Source of the DNA: an uncultured Flaviramulus sp.
GTDB lineage: Bacteria; Bacteroidota; Bacteroidia; Flavobacteriales; Flavobacteriaceae
DNA: 64,000 bases
Reading direction: 5' to 3'
Assembly: GCA_947495125.1 (NCBI GenBank)
Contig: CANLXL010000003.1
Coordinates: forward strand, 434,001 to 498,000
The notes under the pieces: model-generated
Told to the model about the DNA's origin: nothing
Databases searched by the model: none
What the model saw: only the letters and a program-made list of their open reading frames with translations
In this document: positions 7,693 through 17,038 of the stretch, in pieces
How positions within the stretch are numbered: position 1 is the stretch's first letter
Layout: every line of letters begins with the position of its first letter
Position numbers and translations under genes: made by a program

Positions 7693-8685
7693 CTATTTTA
7701 TAATTGCGGGCTCCACCCATTTAAATTGAAAGGAGTTTTCCGGAATTTTAATTCTATCCGCCAGGCGTAACATGCGATCCGGAAGCTTCATTAAATAATC
7801 CCTGGCTTTTTCAGCTTCATCGCTAAGATTCGTGATTTTATCAATTTCCCAACGTACTATTAATTTTTGTAAAATATCAATATAATCTCTACTGGTATAA
7901 ACACCAATACGCTGAGCAGTATTTGAAAACTCTTCGAAAGCGGTTCCAACCTTATCACCGGATTCTCTTAAAAAACCAGCAGGCATGGTGATCTTCTGTT
8001 TCATCATATAATGAAAAGCCATCATCATCTGGCTGGGGTCTACCTTAAAAATACGCTCAACAAATTCAGAATATGCATGGTGATGCCTCATTTCGTCCCC
8101 AGAAATAATTTTACACATTTTTGCCAACTGTTTGTTGCCTTTTTTCTTAGCTATTTTAGCAACTCGATTGTGAGAAACGTAAGTCGCTAATTCCTGGAAA
8201 CTAGTATATACAAAGTTCTTATAAGGGTCTCTATCGGTGCCGATATCGAAACCATCCGCAATAAGATATTGTGTGGTTTTTTCAATTTCACGCATATTTA
8301 CACGCCCTGAAAGATACAAGTATTTATTAAGCACGTCGCCATGACGGTTTTCCTCGCCAGTCCAGTGCCTTACCCATTTTGCCCAAGGGTTCTCTCTATC
8401 CTGTTGTTTAACACCTTCAACATCCATAAGCCAGGATTCGTAGGTAGGTAGCGCTTCTTCGGTAATCATATCCCCCACTAAAACGACCCAAAAATCGTAT
8501 GGTAATTCTTTAGAGAGCTCACGTATTTCAGTGATTTCATCAAAAAAACAGGCACTTTCAGAGTTTGGTAAAAAATCTGTAGGTTGCCAAATATCTTCAA
8601 TAGGAATTAAGTATTTCTTTATCAGGGAATCAACGTCTTTTTCCAAAAACTGCATCACTTCTAATCTCACATTCTTTAACGACAT
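7693..8685 (-). CDS. Acyl-ACP desaturase (stearoyl-ACP type, di-iron)
   Basis: A 330-residue soluble desaturase that would introduce a double bond into acyl-ACP using a di-iron centre. Both ligand motifs are present: EENRHG (residues 111-116) and DEMRHH (197-202), with Glu77 in EEALP and Glu165 in SFQE as the other likely ligands. The length matches bacterial members of the family. It lies nine bases after the lysophospholipid acyltransferase gene, so desaturated chains and their attachment to phospholipid are probably produced together, which points to membrane fluidity control. Confidence 0.92.
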   Translation of the reverse strand: MSLKNVRLEVMQFLEKDVDSLIKKYLIPIEDIWQPTDFLPNSESACFFDEITEIRELSKELPYDFWVVLVGDMITEEALPTYESWLMDVEGVKQQDRENPWAKWVRHWTGEENRHGDVLNKYLYLSGRVNMREIEKTTQYLIADGFDIGTDRDPYKNFVYTSFQELATYVSHNRVAKIAKKKGNKQLAKMCKIISGDEMRHHHAYSEFVERIFKVDPSQMMMAFHYMMKQKITMPAGFLRESGDKVGTAFEEFSNTAQRIGVYTSRDYIDILQKLIVRWEIDKITNLSDEAEKARDYLMKLPDRMLRLADRIKIPENSFQFKWVEPAIIK

Positions 8686-8694
8686 CTGTAGGGT

Positions 8695-9465
8695 TTAAGG
8701 GTGTATATGTTCTTTTATAGTGGTTTCAATACTATGAATTAAATCTTCTTTATTGGCAAAGGTAGACAATTTTAAAGGCTTGTGTACCGTAAATGTTATG
8801 TGTGTCCCTAATCCCATAGGAAATTTACCATAACGGAGCATTTTCCAGGAGTTATTTATAGAAACAGGTACAATGAAAGCCGATGGAATCTTTTTAAACA
8901 AGATTTGTAAGCCTTTGGTCTGAAAAGGTTTAGGAGTGCCGTTTTTACTTCGGGTACCTTCCGGGAAAATGACCGCAGCCCGTTTATGGGTTTCTATATA
9001 TTCTCCAAATTTCATGAGAGCCGGTAAGGACTGTCTCGGGTTTTTTCTGTCGATCAAAGCAGCACCGCCATGACGCAAATTATACGACACGCTGGGAATG
9101 CCTTTCCCCAATTCTATTTTACTGATAAATTTAGGATGGTATTTTCGCATATACCAGGTAAGCGGGTAGATATCGTGTAAACTTTGATGGTTGACCACAA
9201 TAATTAATGGCTGACCCGTGTCGATCTGATGTGGGTTATCGAATGAAAATCGGGTGCCTAAAACATTGGCACAACGCATCAACCAAAATTGCAGGGCATC
9301 CACACTTTTTTTATGTGCCTGATATCCAAAAACGTTAAAGCAAAACCATTGAATAGGATGGAAGATAAGCAGTGTTATAAAGAAACACAGATAGTAAATT
9401 ACCGATATGGGATAAGACAATAATTTTAGCATGCCCAAAAATAAAGTAATGGATATAAACGGCAT
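8695..9465 (-). CDS. 1-acyl-sn-glycerol-3-phosphate acyltransferase (PlsC-like)
   Basis: A 256-residue membrane acyltransferase. After an N-terminal hydrophobic region (residues 1-40) it shows the catalytic HxxxxD box (NHQSLHD, His93 and Asp98) and the substrate-binding FPEGTRSK (about 167-174), the hallmarks of PlsC-type enzymes that acylate lysophosphatidic acid. An earlier in-frame ATG at 9498 exists, but the 33 bases it adds are a perfect terminator-like hairpin with a T run. I therefore prefer the ATG at 9463-9465. It is the first gene of a run that continues with the desaturase. Confidence 0.88.
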   Translation of the reverse strand: MPFISITLFLGMLKLLSYPISVIYYLCFFITLLIFHPIQWFCFNVFGYQAHKKSVDALQFWLMRCANVLGTRFSFDNPHQIDTGQPLIIVVNHQSLHDIYPLTWYMRKYHPKFISKIELGKGIPSVSYNLRHGGAALIDRKNPRQSLPALMKFGEYIETHKRAAVIFPEGTRSKNGTPKPFQTKGLQILFKKIPSAFIVPVSINNSWKMLRYGKFPMGLGTHITFTVHKPLKLSTFANKEDLIHSIETTIKEHIHP

Positions 9466-9495
9466 AAAAAAACCGTGATAATGTTCACGGTTTTT
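9466..9495 (-). terminator. Intrinsic terminator or leader hairpin ahead of plsC-like gene
   Basis: On the minus strand AAAAACCGTGA pairs perfectly with TCACGGTTTTT (11 bp, 6-base loop), and the T run continues to seven bases. It lies 89 bases after the bacilliredoxin stop codon and immediately before the preferred plsC start. It probably ends the bacilliredoxin transcript, or it may attenuate the lipid operon. Confidence 0.7.
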
Positions 9496-9583
9496 CATTT
9501 TTTTCAGTCATTCTGAGTCTAGTATGAGAATCTGTTGCATAAAAGTTTCAAATTCAAAAGACCACCTTACTTTGTTGACGCTC

Positions 9584-9994
9584 CTAACAATGCTCGTTAT
9601 AAGCATCCACAAGGTTTTCAGCAATCAATTCTGCCGGACGTCCTTCAATATGATGACGCTCTAACATGTGCACCAATTCACCATCCTTAAACAAAGCTAC
9701 ACAAGGTGAGCTTGGAGGAAAAGGAATCATGTGCTGTCTGGCTTGTTCAACGGCTTCTTTATCAACCCCTGCAAAAACAGTGGTGATATGGTCCGGACGT
9801 TTCACGTTTTGTAAACTCATTCTAGCTCCCGGACGAGCATTTGCCGCGGCACAACCACAAACCGAATTCACAACCACCAGGGTGGTGCCTTCTTTGGCTA
9901 AAGCAGCATCAACAGCTTCAGCTGTTTGTAATTCTTCAAAACCAACATTGGTTAAATCTTCGCGCATCGGTTTTACTAATTCTGCTGGATACAT
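9584..9994 (-). CDS. Bacilliredoxin, BrxA/BrxB family
   Basis: A 136-residue thioredoxin-fold protein with the bacilliredoxin active site CGC (Cys46-Gly-Cys48 in NSVCGCAAANARPGAR), the hallmark of the YphP/YqiW family that removes bacillithiol or a similar thiol from proteins. Whether this organism makes bacillithiol is not visible here. The gene is monocistronic, with a TATCTTTG promoter element upstream on its own strand and a terminator hairpin at 9466-9495. It is divergent from the TerB/J-domain gene. Confidence 0.9.
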   Translation of the reverse strand: MYPAELVKPMREDLTNVGFEELQTAEAVDAALAKEGTTLVVVNSVCGCAAANARPGARMSLQNVKRPDHITTVFAGVDKEAVEQARQHMIPFPPSSPCVALFKDGELVHMLERHHIEGRPAELIAENLVDAYNEHC

Positions 9995-10029
9995 ATGTCT
10001 AATATTTTTTAATTAACAATTTTAGATTG

Positions 10030-10037
10030 CAAAGATA
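10030..10037 (-). promoter_or_regulatory. Predicted -7 promoter element of the bacilliredoxin gene
   Basis: Minus-strand TATCTTTG matches TAnnTTTG, 35 bases ahead of the start codon. Confidence 0.5.
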
Positions 10038-10112
10038 CCAATTGTGTAACAATATGATATAATTATCAACTAACTAATATTATATTTACCGATAAATAAA
10101 ATTTATACTTAC

Positions 10113-10892
10113 ATGAGTTTTTCAAAATGGATAGGAGCCTCTTTGGGCTGGTCGTTTGGAGGCCCGATTGGAGCCATCATTGGTTTGGCATTGGGGAGTT
10201 TTATAGACACGTTATCTAACGGCGATAAAAGTCCGTTTTTAGGTGAAGGACAACAAAGGGGGAGTGGCAGACGAACAACCCATACCCAAACCAGACAACG
10301 TCCGCAAACACAGTCCGGCGATTTTGAAGTTAGCTTACTTATACTGGCCTCTATAGTAATTAAAGCCGATGGCAAGCAAGATCAGCGGGAGCTGGATTTT
10401 GTGCGTCAGCAGTTTGTCGGCATGTACGGTAAAGAACGTGCAAATCATGCGTTTAAGTTGTTTAAAGGCATCAACAAGCAAAACAATATTTCCACCCGAC
10501 AAGTGTGTTTGCAAATTAAGCAGATGATGGATCATGCGTCGCGTTTACAACTCATGCATTTTTTATTTGGGATCGCTAAAGCCGATGGACATGTGACTAA
10601 CGATGAGGTAAAACAGATTTATACCATAGCCGGATATTTAGGGATCAATCATAACGATTATGAGAGTATTAAAGCCATGTTTTATAATAGCGAAGACAAT
10701 GCTTATAAAATTTTGGAAATTGATAAGACCGCGACCAACGATGACATTAAAAAGGCTTATCGGAAAATGGCGAAAAAGTACCATCCCGATAAAGTGATTC
10801 ACTTAGGAAAAGAACACCAGAACGGTGCTGAAGAAAAGTTCAGACAAGTACAAGCAGCCTATGAGCAGTTGCAGAAGGAACGTCGATTTTAA
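10113..10892 (+). CDS. TerB/DnaJ-domain protein (DjlA-like co-chaperone)
   Basis: A 259-residue protein in three parts. The N-terminus is Gly-rich and hydrophobic ([20 protein letters not shown], about residues 10-29), probably a membrane anchor with GxxxG packing. The middle is a TerB-like helical domain ([20 protein letters not shown] to about residue 185) with the acidic, metal-binding style of DjlA. The C-terminus is a J domain with [13 protein letters not shown], where HPD is the DnaK-stimulating motif. It therefore probably recruits DnaK near the membrane. It is followed after nine bases by the DksA-like gene. Confidence 0.88.
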   Translation: MSFSKWIGASLGWSFGGPIGAIIGLALGSFIDTLSNGDKSPFLGEGQQRGSGRRTTHTQTRQRPQTQSGDFEVSLLILASIVIKADGKQDQRELDFVRQQFVGMYGKERANHAFKLFKGINKQNNISTRQVCLQIKQMMDHASRLQLMHFLFGIAKADGHVTNDEVKQIYTIAGYLGINHNDYESIKAMFYNSEDNAYKILEIDKTATNDDIKKAYRKMAKKYHPDKVIHLGKEHQNGAEEKFRQVQAAYEQLQKERRF

Positions 10893-10901
10893 TGATTTTC
10901 A

Positions 10902-11225
10902 ATGGATCAGGAGGACATTAAAATAAAGCTATTAGAAGAGATTTCGAAAACCGAAAAGGCTATTTCGGACTATAAAGAATTAACCAAACCGATTGCCCCT
11001 GATGTCTCCATCGGACGTGTAAGCCGGATGGATGCCATTAACAATAAAAGTGTCAATGAAGCTTCTTTACGCCAGGCGGAAGCAAAGCTGGGAAACCTGA
11101 AACGGGTGCTCGATAAATTCGGCACTGAAGATTTTGGAATCTGCCTGAAATGTAAACAACCCATCCCTGTAGGACGCATTTTGATACGGCCTCAAAGCTT
11201 ACTATGTGTTCATTGTGCGTGTTAA
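10902..11225 (+). CDS. TraR/DksA-family C4 zinc-finger protein
   Basis: A 107-residue protein with an N-terminal helical region (residues 1-75) and a C-terminal C4 zinc finger, CLKC...CVHC, within FGICLKCKQPIPVGR. DksA-family proteins insert a coiled coil into the RNA polymerase secondary channel. The DksA coiled-coil-tip acidic pair is not obvious to me, so the regulatory activity is uncertain. It lies nine bases after the TerB/J-domain gene and is probably co-transcribed with it. Confidence 0.82.
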   Translation: MDQEDIKIKLLEEISKTEKAISDYKELTKPIAPDVSIGRVSRMDAINNKSVNEASLRQAEAKLGNLKRVLDKFGTEDFGICLKCKQPIPVGRILIRPQSLLCVHCAC

Positions 11226-11293
11226 AAACAAAAAATATTACTTTTATAGGGAGACCTTTTTGCAAAATGACCATTAAGTAATAAACGAGTTTT

Positions 11294-11833
11294 ATGAACG
11301 ATCAAAACATCTTAAAGCTTTTTAAAGATGGTCAGCGAGACAAGGCTTTTAAAAAATTATACCAATTATACCCCAAAGTTGAACGCCTTATTCTGTCCAA
11401 AGGCGGAACCAAACAAGATGCATCCGATGTGTTTCAGGAAGCCTTAATCATACTAAATCGAAATCTGGAGAAATCCGATTTTAAGCTTACCTCATCCTTT
11501 TACACCTATTTGTATGCGGTGTCCCGTTTCATTTGGAAGGATACGCAAAAGAAATTTTCCAAAGAAGAACTTCATAACTTAAATGACACGGAAGTTGAAT
11601 ACTTTCACAGTGTTTTAGAAGAAAAAAAATACCAATGTGCAGAACGCGCATTCCTTGAATTAGGAGCCCGATGCCGGCAATTATTACAACTGTTTTATCA
11701 CAAAGCCATGTCTTTTAAGGAGATTGCCAAGGTGATGCAATTTAAATCTGAAAAGATTGCGAAAAATCAGAAATATAAATGCTTAACAAAGGCTAAAGAC
11801 ATCTATCGAACGCGTCAATCAATTCAATCTTAA
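11294..11833 (+). CDS. ECF-type RNA polymerase sigma factor
   Basis: A 179-residue sigma-70 family protein of ECF size. Region 2 includes GTKQDASDVFQEALIILNRN (about residues 38-57), the helix for core binding and -10 recognition. Region 4 includes LQLFYHKAMSFKEIAKVMQF (about 131-150), the -35 helix-turn-helix. The following gene starts 12 bases later and begins with an anti-sigma-like segment, so this is probably a sigma/anti-sigma pair. Target promoters are not known. Confidence 0.88.
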   Translation: MNDQNILKLFKDGQRDKAFKKLYQLYPKVERLILSKGGTKQDASDVFQEALIILNRNLEKSDFKLTSSFYTYLYAVSRFIWKDTQKKFSKEELHNLNDTEVEYFHSVLEEKKYQCAERAFLELGARCRQLLQLFYHKAMSFKEIAKVMQFKSEKIAKNQKYKCLTKAKDIYRTRQSIQS

Positions 11834-11844
11834 TTCAGGAAATC

Positions 11845-14817
11845 ATGGACAATCAGATACAACATATTGAGTTAATAAATAACTATTTAAATAAGACCCT
11901 TTCTGAAGGAGAGGTTCGGGATTTTGAAAGCCGGTTAAAATCGGATGCTGATTTTAATACTTTATTTGAAGAGCATACAACCATATTGGAAGGGTTGAAG
12001 CGTCAGCAATTACGGAGTACGATTCTAAATGCAAAGAAAGCTTATATTAAGGGGAAATGGTTTAAGTTTTTAGGGATTACCTTGAGTCTAGCCACCGTAT
12101 TATTTGCAGTGCTGTATTTCAATGAAAGCGATTCTGAGAAAGATTATCTTAAAAACATGATGAACTTTGAATCGGAATATATTCAAAATTTTCAGGTCGA
12201 TATTGATTCTATCATTGAAATTGTTGGAGAAAAAGGGACTATCATTCGATTCAGTCCAGATGATCTAGAAACAAAATCAAAAAGACCATTTACCGGGGAC
12301 TATTTGAATATAGAATTGCTTGAACTGGTAAACAAACAAGATTTGCTTTTTGCGAACACCCAAACAAGATCTGATGGAAAATGGTTAATCTCTGGAGGTG
12401 CCTTTAAAATTCATATTAAAGCAAATGATGAGGCTTTAACTTTAAAAGAAGATAAGACAATCAATGTGATACTCCCCAAAAGCACCGATGAGAACAATAT
12501 GGGATTGTTTTATGGGGAAAGAGCTTTAACTGGTAATATGAACTGGAAAGCGGAAGACGTCAAATTTGAAAGTGACGAGCGGTTCGTTATTTTTTATGAG
12601 GACACCCTTATTATTGATGCAGAGTTAACTAGGTCTTATGGTTTGGAAGCTACACAAAGTGTACTATTGGTAGATACTATAGGATATAAGAATTTTGGCG
12701 TGTTTAAAGAACAATTTCCAAGAGTTAATAATTTGGATGTTAACTCTGATACACTTAGAATTTTTAATCAGAGAATTCAATTGGTACAAAAAGAAAAAGA
12801 TCAGGATTATCCACTTTATGATTTTGAAGCGGTTTATGTGGATTCTTTGAGGCAGATTGTAGACAATCGAGAAATACTTATCGATTCGAAGCAATACCTT
12901 CTGGACAACGTTTTACCAGGGGAAGGTAATACTGCATTCGCAACAATATACTGGCATTTCACTCCAGGTGAATTAGGCGGTTACAGAAGTATAGTTTCAT
13001 CTGATAGTTTACAGAAATTTAAAAAAGAGCGTCAAAAATATTTTGAAGTCAGGACAAAGTTTAATCAGGCTTCAACTCAATTTTATAAAGAGGTACAACT
13101 CTCCAACCTAGGCTGGATAAACATCGATAAATTCGCTCCCACCGAGGAAAAGGTCAATATCAAATTCAAATTCAATATTGATGCTAATCACAATGAAATT
13201 CGGGTTATAGATCAAAGAAACAACACAGTTTTAAATGTTTATGATGATGAGATAGACCTGCCTGTTAATAGAGGCTTTTACATCATTGCTTTGGGTATTA
13301 AAGGAAAAGACATTTACGGGTTTAAAAGGTCGGTAAGAGTTAATAAAAGTGGGAATTTAAAAGTAGATTATAAAAAGATAAATGAATCTCAAATAAGATC
13401 GATGCTCACCTTAGAGTCGGTCGAAAAAAGCCCCGTTGTAGATTCCGTTAAACAAGAAAAGCCTCGAATAAAAGAGGCCTCTGTTGAAACGAAACCATCT
13501 GAAATAAAAAAAGAAATAACAGAAGTTAAAATTCCCAAAAAAACATCTCAAACTTTTAAGTTTAATTCTAAAAAAGACACAACGATAACTTGTAAAGAAG
13601 ACACTCAATTAAGGATTAAAGCAAACGCATTCGTAGATCAAAATAACAAAGAGGTTACTGGAAAAGTAGACTTAAGGGTTGTGGAGTATTATGAGCTTTC
13701 AGACATCCTATTAGCCAATCTATCTACCCAATCCGATGGTAATCTGTTGGAAACGGGAGGCATGCTGAACCTTCAGGCATTTCATGGCGATAAGCCTTTG
13801 AGCTTAAAACCGAATGCGCCTATCGAAATTTTGTTTCCGGGACAGAAGAAAGATATGAAACTCTTTTCCGGGGAATGGAATGATGGTATGGTGAATTGGA
13901 AACTCTGCAATGTTGAGCAAGAAATTGAACCGGTTATTGAAGAAATAGAAGTTATTGAAGAAGATATTGATGTTCCTTTTTCTGTGGTTGAAGAGGTGCC
14001 TGTATATCCGGGTTGCGAGCAGGGGGATAGAACCCAAAGACGGAATTGTACAAGTAAGGCGATCAAAGAATTTGTTCAAAGAAAGTTTAATACGGAATTG
14101 GCAGATAAGATTGGGCTAAATGGAAGACAAAGGATCAACGTTATTTTTAAAATCAACAAAAACGGTGATATTGTTGATATTCGATCCAGAGCCCCTGAAC
14201 CTGAACTGGAACTAGAGGCTGAAAGAGTCATCGCATCACTCCCAAAAATGTTGCCCGGGAAACAACGTGGGAAAGCCGTTTCTGTTCCTTATTCTTTACC
14301 GATTGTTTTTGATGCGAAGGGCATTCCTAGTGTTGGGCGCGGTCGTTCGGCAATAAGAAGCAGATTGCGAGATTCTTTAGAGGCTATAAGAAATGCGAGG
14401 TTTGAGGCTAGACTAACAGGTACAGACAGCAATCTGGGGGTATCTGAGGTTAATAGCTACATTTTAAGAACGTCGAAATTAGGCTGGATCAACTGCGACC
14501 GGTTTGTTAGAACCGGTAATCGCATTAAATACAAACTTAAAATAAACGAAGCCAAAGGCGTGACGCGTGTAAGTATGGTATTTAAATCCATGAACTCGGT
14601 ATTGTCGGGCAGGCGATCGGGCAAAACCTTCGATTTTAATTTGGTTCCTAAAAATGAAGACGTGGTACTTATTGCTATTAAAAAAGATGAAGGCAAGCTG
14701 TACTTTGATATGGTAGATGCAAAAACTGTTGAAAACCCGAGTCTTGAATTTAATTTTAAAGAGGTCGACTTAGAAACCCTGAAAAGAGCATTGGAAGAAT
14801 TGAATGAAGACTTTTAA
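11845..14817 (+). CDS. Large membrane protein: anti-sigma-like N-terminus with TonB C-terminal domain
   Basis: A 990-residue protein. Residues 1-70 resemble Bacteroidota anti-sigma N-termini (INNYLNKTLSEGEVRDFESR), and one membrane helix follows at about 73-91. The large outside region holds two copies of one domain, at about 125-240 and 575-690. They share the pattern T-[RQ]-SDG-x-L-[IL]-x-[ST]-GG, and each ends in a segment like [NE]I-LFPG/ILPK. Two LGWIN[IC]D[KR]F segments lie near residues 425 and 878. At about 714-832 there is an energy-transducer TonB C-terminal domain, starting PVYPGCEQ and containing INVIFKINKNGDIVDIRSRA. TonB domains normally contact outer-membrane receptors. It probably senses an envelope signal and controls the sigma factor 12 bases upstream. 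Domain calls are by eye. Confidence 0.75.
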   Translation: MDNQIQHIELINNYLNKTLSEGEVRDFESRLKSDADFNTLFEEHTTILEGLKRQQLRSTILNAKKAYIKGKWFKFLGITLSLATVLFAVLYFNESDSEKDYLKNMMNFESEYIQNFQVDIDSIIEIVGEKGTIIRFSPDDLETKSKRPFTGDYLNIELLELVNKQDLLFANTQTRSDGKWLISGGAFKIHIKANDEALTLKEDKTINVILPKSTDENNMGLFYGERALTGNMNWKAEDVKFESDERFVIFYEDTLIIDAELTRSYGLEATQSVLLVDTIGYKNFGVFKEQFPRVNNLDVNSDTLRIFNQRIQLVQKEKDQDYPLYDFEAVYVDSLRQIVDNREILIDSKQYLLDNVLPGEGNTAFATIYWHFTPGELGGYRSIVSSDSLQKFKKERQKYFEVRTKFNQASTQFYKEVQLSNLGWINIDKFAPTEEKVNIKFKFNIDANHNEIRVIDQRNNTVLNVYDDEIDLPVNRGFYIIALGIKGKDIYGFKRSVRVNKSGNLKVDYKKINESQIRSMLTLESVEKSPVVDSVKQEKPRIKEASVETKPSEIKKEITEVKIPKKTSQTFKFNSKKDTTITCKEDTQLRIKANAFVDQNNKEVTGKVDLRVVEYYELSDILLANLSTQSDGNLLETGGMLNLQAFHGDKPLSLKPNAPIEILFPGQKKDMKLFSGEWNDGMVNWKLCNVEQEIEPVIEEIEVIEEDIDVPFSVVEEVPVYPGCEQGDRTQRRNCTSKAIKEFVQRKFNTELADKIGLNGRQRINVIFKINKNGDIVDIRSRAPEPELELEAERVIASLPKMLPGKQRGKAVSVPYSLPIVFDAKGIPSVGRGRSAIRSRLRDSLEAIRNARFEARLTGTDSNLGVSEVNSYILRTSKLGWINCDRFVRTGNRIKYKLKINEAKGVTRVSMVFKSMNSVLSGRRSGKTFDFNLVPKNEDVVLIAIKKDEGKLYFDMVDAKTVENPSLEFNFKEVDLETLKRALEELNEDF

Positions 14818-15575
14818 TTTTTATAATACTGGTCAATATAATCAATCGCTTCCTGCTGCGTCAATACCGCAAACTTTTTATAGCGATCGTGAACATCGAC
14901 AATTTCGTCCAACGCCTTTTCAACGAGCGATTTGTTTCCCCAGGTATTTAGATGTTCAACAACGGTTTTTAAACAGCCTCTTTTGTAAGCGATTTGCCCG
15001 ATGACATGAATGAGCGTATCCGTAACACGTTTGGTGTCGTCGAATTCAAGTGTTTTTAAAAGCGGAAGAATATCTTGGGGATGTGTGCGTCCTCGTAATT
15101 CGATACCATGACAAATTTCGCGACGAACCTCCTTATCGGGATGTTTTAAATAGGTTTTTGCCCAGGCCAAAACCGGAATAGGATTGCGCTCTCCCATTTT
15201 TTTAACCGAGCCAATTACTGCGTTTCTTACAGAATGGTGCTTATCAAATAGTCCGATGTCAAAAAAGTGCTGCACCTTGTCAAAATGAAACTTTCCAATT
15301 TCTCCGGCGGCATTTATAACGGTTTGGCGCACTTTGTCGGTTGGAGATTCTAATAACCCTTTTAAAGTTGAAAGGATATGTTCTTGTAATTCAGGTTGGG
15401 CATAAAAGATTTTGCCAATAGCCAAATACCCTGTTTTTCGAATATAGGTGTCTTCATCTGAAAAATATTGAATGATGTTTTCAGTATAACCAAATGATAA
15501 ATCAGAAGCAATGTCTTGATTGATTTTTTCAACCAAAAGCATTCGAGCAGCTTTATTTAGGTCGTAAAACCCCAT
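14814..15575 (-). CDS. HEAT-repeat protein
   Basis: A 253-residue all-helical protein built of repeats of about 35 residues with the HEAT pattern, for example DTYIRKTGYLAIGKI, TDKVRQTVINAAGEIG, HHSVRNAVIGSVKKMG and DKEVRREICHGIELRG. HEAT arrays usually bind proteins, and some bacterial ones repair alkylated DNA, but the DNA-repair active-site residues are not evident. It has no signal peptide. Its 3' end overlaps that of the convergent TonB-domain gene by four bases. Confidence 0.82.
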   Translation of the reverse strand: MGFYDLNKAARMLLVEKINQDIASDLSFGYTENIIQYFSDEDTYIRKTGYLAIGKIFYAQPELQEHILSTLKGLLESPTDKVRQTVINAAGEIGKFHFDKVQHFFDIGLFDKHHSVRNAVIGSVKKMGERNPIPVLAWAKTYLKHPDKEVRREICHGIELRGRTHPQDILPLLKTLEFDDTKRVTDTLIHVIGQIAYKRGCLKTVVEHLNTWGNKSLVEKALDEIVDVHDRYKKFAVLTQQEAIDYIDQYYKN

Positions 15576-15647
15576 ATTTATGGTTTCAGGATAAAAATAA
15601 AATAAATAAATTGCGAGATAGTATTTTAATGAACAAATATTAAATAC

Positions 15648-16100
15648 ATGAATAATATTTTTGATATAAAAGAGACCAATACTTTAGTTGATAGAATCCA
15701 TAAGCTTAACCCTTCATCACAGGCATTATGGGGTAAAATGAGTGTAGATCAAATGTTGGCGCATTGCAATGTGACCTACGAACTGATTTATGAAGACAAA
15801 CATCCTAAACCCAATAATTTTAAAAAAATGCTTTTAAAACTGTTTGTGAAATCGGTGGTTGTTAATGAAAAACCATATAAAAAAAATGGCAGAACAGCTC
15901 CTGAGTTTTTAATTACCGACACGAAAATTTTTGATGAAGAAAAACAACGCCTTATAGATTATCTCAATAAAACTCAGGAATTGGGTGCAGACCATTTCGA
16001 TGGGAAAGAATCACATTCTTTCGGAAGATTAACAACGCAGGAATGGAATAATATGTTTTATAAGCATCTAAATCATCATTTAAGTCAGTTCGGTGTTTAA
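15648..16100 (+). CDS. DUF1569-family protein (DinB-like fold)
   Basis: A 150-residue soluble protein with the DUF1569 signature: LWGKMSVDQMLAHCN (about residues 27-41), EFLITDTKIFDEEKQRL, and a C-terminal WNNMFYKHLNHHLSQFGV. The conserved His residues (His38, and the His cluster at about 142-145) resemble the metal-binding triad of DinB/YfiT-like four-helix proteins. The function is unknown. Intergenic spacing on both sides suggests it is transcribed alone. Confidence 0.82.
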   Translation: MNNIFDIKETNTLVDRIHKLNPSSQALWGKMSVDQMLAHCNVTYELIYEDKHPKPNNFKKMLLKLFVKSVVVNEKPYKKNGRTAPEFLITDTKIFDEEKQRLIDYLNKTQELGADHFDGKESHSFGRLTTQEWNNMFYKHLNHHLSQFGV

Positions 16101-16104
16101 ACCC

Positions 16105-16974
16105 TTAAACAACCTCTAATTTATAACCCACCCCATGGATGTTAATAATATTTATGGAAGGGTCGTCCTTAAACTTTTTTCTAAGTTTAGAGATAAAAGT
16201 ATCCAGACTTCTATCGACATAAACACCGTTATCTTCCCAAATCTCTTTGACTAGAACTTCACGCTTTACGACCTGATTTTGGTTGGCACTAAGCATGGCC
16301 ATAAGTTCACATTCTTTGACCGATAATTTTATTTCAGTACGTTCTTTAATGAGTTTATTTTGGTCCTTATAAAACTTGTAGGGTCCAATTTCAGTGTAGG
16401 ACAAGTGCTTATCAACCTCAATCACTTTACCTGATGATCGTTTAACATAGATCAGCCAAAAAAAGATAAGAATAGAAAAGGTTAAACTCAATAAAAAATA
16501 AGGGCTGTTATAAAGAAAGGACAACCTTTTTTCAAGAAAAACAATGTGAATGGTATAACAATCAGCCGGTAGCGATCGGCCTAAACAAGGAATAATATTG
16601 TTTTCAGCGAATGCCGTAATCTCAAAACTATAGGAGACTTCTTCATTCAGGCAATTGATGACTTCAACAATATAAGGTTTGGGTAATTTTGCTGTTTTTA
16701 AGCTCTGTTTTACAAACACCACCAAACTATCAGGAGAAATGGCAAGTGCTTTTTGAAAGGCCATCTCATAACGGTTCTCACTTATTTTTTTGACAGGTAG
16801 TACCAGAGATGTCGAATCCTTATTAGCTAATAATAATTTATTGCCTGTATCTCTTAACGCGACCTTTACAACTTCAGAGAAATTATCGGGTGATTTAGCA
16901 TCACGAGATCCAAGCCATACAAAAGCGGCAATCGCAAGTATAGGAATAATAATGGAAATAAGCTTTAGTTTCAT
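16105..16974 (-). CDS. Membrane-anchored winged-helix transcriptional regulator
   Basis: A 289-residue protein with a DNA-binding domain of the OmpR/PhoB type at its C-terminus (about residues 195-289: LSVKECELMAMLSANQNQVV, then VDRSLDTFISKLRKKF and IHGVGYKL). In front of it lie a hydrophobic N-terminus (5-20), an outside domain of about 140 residues with three cysteines (Cys108, Cys130, Cys139), and a second membrane helix (159-177). Placing the DNA-binding domain after the last helix is the reverse of ToxR/CadC, but the logic is the same: a one-component sensor reading the periplasm. It is divergent from the SUMF1/YceI/WD40 operon, with an array of 11-bp repeats in between. Confidence 0.8.
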   Translation of the reverse strand: MKLKLISIIIPILAIAAFVWLGSRDAKSPDNFSEVVKVALRDTGNKLLLANKDSTSLVLPVKKISENRYEMAFQKALAISPDSLVVFVKQSLKTAKLPKPYIVEVINCLNEEVSYSFEITAFAENNIIPCLGRSLPADCYTIHIVFLEKRLSFLYNSPYFLLSLTFSILIFFWLIYVKRSSGKVIEVDKHLSYTEIGPYKFYKDQNKLIKERTEIKLSVKECELMAMLSANQNQVVKREVLVKEIWEDNGVYVDRSLDTFISKLRKKFKDDPSINIINIHGVGYKLEVV

Positions 16975-17038
16975 AGGTTTATGATGAGTCCTTTTTAGAA
17001 TCTATTAAAAGTAGTCAAATAACTGAAAATTCTCAACG

